Assembly: GCF_002937075.1 (NCBI RefSeq)
Contig: NZ_NHSJ01000116.1
Location: 1-42,142, forward strand
Origin: Rhodoblastus sphagnicola
GTDB lineage: Bacteria > Pseudomonadota > Alphaproteobacteria > Rhizobiales > Beijerinckiaceae
DNA length: 42,142 nt
Direction of reading: 5' to 3'
Shown here piece after piece: positions 39,073 through 42,142 of this stretch (position 1 is its first letter; each line of letters begins with the position of its first letter). The notes beneath the pieces were generated by a model. It was not told the origin of the DNA and did not search any database. It saw nothing but the letters and a program-made list of their open reading frames with translations. Both the position numbers and the translations under genes were made by a program.

Positions 39073-40416
39073 ATGCGTCTCCTCTCAACGCATGCGCGCG
39101 AACTGGCGCGCCTCTCTCCCCGGGAGCGCGCCAGTTTTTTCTCCCGCCTCGACGCGGACGAACTGGAATCGCTCAAAACGCTGTGGCCGTTCTGGGCGCG
39201 ACCCGACCAGCTCATCCCGCCGGGCGACTGGGTCTATTGGCTTCCGCTCGCCGGTCGCGGCTGGGGTAAGACCAGGACCGGGGCCGAAACCGTGCGCCAA
39301 TGGGCGCGCGAGTTCCCCATGGTCAACCTGATCGGCGCGACCGCCGATGATGTGCGCGACGTAATGGTTGAAGGCGAATCCGGCGTGCTGGCTGCGTGCC
39401 CGCGCGACGAACGCCCTCGCTACGTCGCGCACAGACGCAGGCTGGAATGGCCCAACGGCGCGAAATCGCTGCTGTTCTCGGCGGAAGAACCCGAACGCCT
39501 CCGCGGCAAGCAACATCAAAAACTCTGGTGCGACGAAATCGCCGCCTGGCGCTACCCCGAAGCCTGGGACCAGGCGGTGTTCGGCCTGCGCCTGGGAAAA
39601 AAACCGCAAGCCATCCTCACCACCACGCCGCGCCCGACCAAACTGATGCGCGACCTGCTGGCCGACCCGCTCACCCTCTCGACCCGCCATTCCACTTTCG
39701 AAAACATCGGCAATCTCGCCGAAAATTTTCTCGACCGCGTGGTGCGCAAATACGAAGGCACGCGCCTCGGCCGCCAGGAGCTGCACGCCGAAATGCTCCT
39801 CGACGCTCCCGGCGCGCTCTGGACCCGCGCCCTGCTTGAACAGGCGCAGGCGGGCGCCACGCAACCGAAGCTCACCCGCATCGTCATCGCCGTTGATCCG
39901 CCCGCCACCTCCGGGGAAAACGCCGATGAATGCGGGATGATCGCGGCGGGCCTGGATGAGGCCCGCCGCGTGCGCGTCCTCGCCGACCTCTCCCGCCAGG
40001 GCGAAACCCCGCTCGGCTGGGCCACCCGCGCCGTCGAGGCCTACAAACATTTTCAGGCCGATTGCATCGTCGCCGAAGTCAACAACGGCGGCGAAATGAT
40101 CGAAACCCTGCTGCGCCAGGTGGACGCCAACATCCCCTACCGCGCCGTGCGCGCCAGCCGGGGCAAGTTCGCCCGCGCCGAACCTGTCGCGGCCCTCTAC
40201 GAACAGGGTCGCGTCAAACATTGCGGCGTTTTCGCCCGCCTCGAAGACCAGATGTGCGCCATGACGCCCGATTTCGATCGGTCAAGGTCCGGCTATTCCC
40301 CCGACCGCGTCGACGCCCTGGTCTGGGCGGTGACGGCGCTGGCTCTGAGTCAAGAAAGCGGCGGCGGCGTGTTCGAATATTATCGCACCATGGCGAAGGA
40401 GAACGGCAAGGAATGA
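39073..40416 (+). CDS. Large terminase (DNA packaging, COG5323 / GTA g2-like)
   Basis: The 447-aa product is an ATP-driven packaging motor with a nuclease. The ATPase has Walker A GRGWGKTRTG (K66) and Walker B LWCDE (D154, E155); TTTPRPT follows as a coupling motif. The RNase H-like nuclease keeps acidic residues D275 (AVDPPA), E335 (VAEVNNGG) and D414 (RVDALVWA), so both activities seem intact. This family includes the terminases of alphaproteobacterial gene transfer agents and related phages. It overlaps the next gene by ATGA. No portal gene follows in the window, which is unusual. Confidence 0.9.
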   Translation: MRLLSTHARELARLSPRERASFFSRLDADELESLKTLWPFWARPDQLIPPGDWVYWLPLAGRGWGKTRTGAETVRQWAREFPMVNLIGATADDVRDVMVEGESGVLAACPRDERPRYVAHRRRLEWPNGAKSLLFSAEEPERLRGKQHQKLWCDEIAAWRYPEAWDQAVFGLRLGKKPQAILTTTPRPTKLMRDLLADPLTLSTRHSTFENIGNLAENFLDRVVRKYEGTRLGRQELHAEMLLDAPGALWTRALLEQAQAGATQPKLTRIVIAVDPPATSGENADECGMIAAGLDEARRVRVLADLSRQGETPLGWATRAVEAYKHFQADCIVAEVNNGGEMIETLLRQVDANIPYRAVRASRGKFARAEPVAALYEQGRVKHCGVFARLEDQMCAMTPDFDRSRSGYSPDRVDALVWAVTALALSQESGGGVFEYYRTMAKENGKE

Positions 40417-41240
40417 ACGCGCCGTTTTTTCACCCCGCGCCGCGCTTTTGCCGCGAGGCGCAATTGACCGAAAGCGGCGTCGTCCTCGGCGACATCGTCC
40501 TGGCCCCGCTGTCGCGCCGCGCCAACGGCGCCGCCGAACTGGCGGTCGAGGGACGCGAGCCGGAAATTTTCGCGCTGCTTTCGCTGGCGCGGGGCAGGGC
40601 GATCCATCCAAACACCCTGCATGGCCTGCACGGCGTCGCCAAGAGTCTTGCGCAGGGCGATAACGTCGGCGCCGTCATTCGTCTCGCGCAGATCGGCCTG
40701 CCGCCGTTGCGCGGCCCGCGCGACGCCGAAATGCTGAAAATCGGCGCAACCTTTCTCGCCAAGGGCGTTTCGCCTTGGACGATCCTGCAAGCGGCGGGAA
40801 TCGAAGGCGCCAACGTCCAGCTATTCAAAGCCGACTGGGACGAAAGCTTGCATCCTCGCGATCCGACGGGCCGATTCGCCACGACGGGCGCAAGCGCTGA
40901 CCAAAACGGAAGAGAGAACGCGAACAAGCCGGATCATCGTGGTCCGTGGTCGGCTGCGGTCGATGCGGCCAGCCAGTGGCTGCAAGCGCCAGTGCCTGAA
41001 TACGACCAGGACACGGGGGAGCAAGTTGGAACGCGCCCGCGCTGGCGCGCCATTGCGACCAGCCCGATTGTCGTCGGAGCGGCTGGCGCCGCAGCTTTGC
41101 TTGGAGGCGAGGCTCTACTGGCGCCCGCAGTTGTGGAGGAGGCCACAAGCAGCCTCAGCATGAGCGACATTCTGCTGCCGAATGGCGAGCCCGTCGGGTA
41201 TATATATATTCTCGTGCCCAGCCCTCGACCAGGACCGTGA
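40413..41240 (+). CDS. Toxin carrier protein with HPRDPTGRF motif, possibly frameshifted
   Basis: The 275-aa product begins MNAPFFHPAPRFCREA, has a globular region of unknown fold (about 1-140), then the motif HPRDPTGRFATTG at 147-159, which also occurs in phage head-associated proteins that carry C-terminal toxins. A hydrophobic stretch follows at about 213-240 (IVVGAAGAAALLGGEALLAPAVV). The frame closes ten codons after a (TA)5 run at 41199-41208. Removing one TA would continue it as SRAQPSTRTVTSEQ into the toxin-tip frame. The start overlaps the terminase stop (ATGA). Confidence 0.65.
   Translation: MNAPFFHPAPRFCREAQLTESGVVLGDIVLAPLSRRANGAAELAVEGREPEIFALLSLARGRAIHPNTLHGLHGVAKSLAQGDNVGAVIRLAQIGLPPLRGPRDAEMLKIGATFLAKGVSPWTILQAAGIEGANVQLFKADWDESLHPRDPTGRFATTGASADQNGRENANKPDHRGPWSAAVDAASQWLQAPVPEYDQDTGEQVGTRPRWRAIATSPIVVGAAGAAALLGGEALLAPAVVEEATSSLSMSDILLPNGEPVGYIYILVPSPRPGP
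41199..41208 (+). repeat. (TA)5 dinucleotide run at the carrier/toxin frame break
   Basis: Five TA units lie inside the coding sequence of the carrier gene. The upstream frame and the downstream toxin-tip frame differ by exactly two bases, so loss of one TA restores a single 344-codon reading frame (40413-41449). Slippage in such runs is a known route of on/off switching. Confidence 0.75.
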
Positions 41241-41449
41241 CTTCGGAGCAATTTGATCAACTTCAGTCCAAATTGATGGATGGGGCCGTTCAGACTGCTT
41301 CGCCTTCAAATTATGACGGAACTTGGTATCAAAGGACCGACGGAACTGTCTTCGGTGTCAGACAGAGTCCAAAGAATGGACTTACGCTTGACGTCATCAA
41401 GAGCGATAATCCCCAACTGAACACCCGGTACAAAGTGCATCAGCGATGA
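41237..41449 (+). CDS. Toxin tip (putative nuclease domain), out of frame with carrier
   Basis: A 70-aa frame starts at GTG 41237, overlapping the carrier stop (GTGA). It ends in DGTWYQRTDGTVFGVRQSPK then GLTLDVI and RYKVHQR. Short C-terminal domains with DGTVFGVR..S...G.T.DV....KVH resemble toxin tips of polymorphic toxins, possibly of the EndoU/colicin-like RNase class; this is by-eye recognition only. It can be translated as a separate peptide by coupling, or fused to the carrier after a TA slip. It is followed, with ATGA overlap, by an immunity-like gene. Confidence 0.55.
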   Translation: MTSEQFDQLQSKLMDGAVQTASPSNYDGTWYQRTDGTVFGVRQSPKNGLTLDVIKSDNPQLNTRYKVHQR

Positions 41450-41832
41450 CCTTAGATCTTGAAGCAAAAGGCCGTTATTGGGGCCAAACAGTTTTGGAAT
41501 GCATCGAGTCGTTTCCATACGAATTACCGATTGATTCCGTGGGTTTGTGGCAGATCGTGCCCGCTGGCCGACATGAATTCGGCCTGACTGGCGATGAACT
41601 ATCTGAATTCGTTCGTCGTTGTGTGTCCGAGTTGTTAGCGAAAGGCGCCAAGCCCGTCGTCGGCGGCGCTGGAACCAAATATTTTTGGATTTACCAGCCG
41701 CAGTATGGCGAGACGAATGAAAAAATCTTGGATGCGGTCATGAAGGAATGGCTCGCATCAGGCGCTCCGGATTGCGACCCTGGCGGCCTATGGTTTGCGT
41801 TGCCCTCGCCCTATGTCGGAAACAGGGAATAG
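41446..41832 (+). CDS. Putative immunity protein
   Basis: The 128-aa product is acidic and soluble (MTLDLEAKGRYWGQTVLECI, VGLWQIVPAGRHEFGLTGDELSEF in segments, and a C-terminal GGLWFALPSPYVG). Small size, acidic charge, low GC and ATGA overlap with the toxin tip are what an immunity gene of a polymorphic toxin shows, and its role would be to bind and neutralise that toxin. No named family recognised. Codon use is clearly less G/C-biased than in the core genes, which points to horizontal origin. Its last codons carry the first copy of a 24-bp direct repeat. Confidence 0.6.
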   Translation: MTLDLEAKGRYWGQTVLECIESFPYELPIDSVGLWQIVPAGRHEFGLTGDELSEFVRRCVSELLAKGAKPVVGGAGTKYFWIYQPQYGETNEKILDAVMKEWLASGAPDCDPGGLWFALPSPYVGNRE

Positions 41833-41892
41833 GACGCACCCTCGCGTCACCCGCGCCGTCGGGACGAATTGCCCTCGCCCTATGTCGGAAAC
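41800..41892 (+). repeat. 24-bp direct repeat at the end of the immunity gene
   Basis: The same 24 bases, starting TTGCCCTCGCCC and ending GTCGGAAAC, occur at 41800-41823 (codons for LPSPYVGN) and 41869-41892, 69 bp apart. The sequences between and after are not related. The second copy keeps the reading frame spacing of 23 codons but lies behind a stop. It may mark a recombination edge where another toxin/immunity cassette was joined. Confidence 0.75.
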
Positions 41893-42142
41893 TGAGGAGC
41901 TTTGCAGCGAACTGGGGTTACCCCATCCGTAACGGAGCGTTTCATGAAATGTCCAAACTGTGGGCAGTGTAACACGATAAGGATTTTGAAACCGCAACGC
42001 GCATAGAATAATATCGGCTTCCGTAATGGCCCCCTCGGTGTCAAGTCCCTCCTATGAACCTCTTCAATTTTTGGTGCGCCGCGTGAGCGCGCTCATCATA
42101 GCGCCGTAGCGAACGCGGCGCCTGTAGGCTGTTTCCGTTGTC
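41833..42142. other. Right-edge stretch with gene fragments
   Basis: No intact gene is clear. It holds the second 24-bp repeat copy and a 9-bp inverted repeat, GCGCCGCGT (42076-42084) with ACGCGGCGC (42113-42121). A minus-strand frame that enters from the right edge and stops at 42064 (reading RYGAMMSALTRRTKN) could be the 3' end of a gene outside the window. Codon bias is mixed, which fits a patch of accessory debris. Confidence 0.35.
41944..42006 (+). CDS. Tiny zinc-ribbon-like peptide or fragment
   Basis: ATG 41944 opens a 20-aa frame, MKCPNCGQCNTIRILKPQRA, with a CPxCGxC cysteine knuckle typical of zinc-ribbon N-termini. It may be the leftover start of a larger zinc-ribbon gene cut short by rearrangement. 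No good ribosome site is visible. Confidence 0.2.
   Translation: MKCPNCGQCNTIRILKPQRA

Noticed and set aside
42076-42121. 9-bp inverted repeat as the end of an insertion sequence
   Set aside because: No transposase fragment or target duplication is visible in the window.

Overview
The window is high-GC chromosomal DNA from an alphaproteobacterium, most likely a member of the Hyphomicrobiales. The evidence is the divK-pleD pair, hflK-hflC followed by a Do-type protease, a UvrB with a long N-terminal extension, a FixL/FixJ pair, a dxs-tlyA-TrmA-like gene order and a DUF3572 gene. I cannot fix the genus from this sequence alone. No rRNA, tRNA, CRISPR array or intact insertion sequence was seen.

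Positions 1-36100 are mostly core genome. In order they hold: uvrB; an acyl-CoA ligase; the membrane quality-control operon hflK-hflC-degP; a convergent TPR lipoprotein-like periplasmic gene; a broken metallopeptidase remnant; a SixA-type phosphatase; the ycjX-ycjF-like pair; a [2Fe-2S] ferredoxin and a DUF3572 gene on the minus strand; divK-pleD; a SohB-type S49 protease; a GNAT-like gene; NADP-isocitrate dehydrogenase; a small winged-helix protein flanked by matching palindromes; a DUF2147 protein; a divergent fixJ/fixL pair with the haem ligands conserved; a minus-strand run of an FAD-dependent 2-hydroxyacid dehydrogenase, an RNA methyltransferase, tlyA and dxs; ppdK; a YjbQ protein; a MeaB GTPase; and two single-domain response regulators.

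Positions 36100 to the right end form a phage-derived accessory region. A CI/LexA-type S24 repressor sits between a leftward pair (a DUF6456-like protein and a RusA-like protein without its acidic catalytic residues) and a rightward packaging operon (small terminase-like protein and large terminase). Three copies of the 14-bp operator TGGG-N6-CCCA lie at the repressor start, at the leftward promoter and upstream of the terminase promoter. The two outward promoters also share CATTTT plus CCCATTGACG. This suggests one repressor controls both arms.

The large terminase is followed not by a portal gene but by what looks like a polymorphic-toxin cassette: a carrier protein with an HPRDPTGRF motif, a 70-aa toxin-tip reading frame and an overlapping immunity-like gene, at clearly lower GC. 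Carrier and toxin tip are split by a frame change exactly at a (TA)5 run. Loss of one TA unit would fuse them into one 344-aa protein, so the toxin may be phase-variable or recently broken. A 24-bp direct repeat marks the end of the immunity gene. This operator-controlled packaging module with a switchable toxin is the most unusual content of the window.
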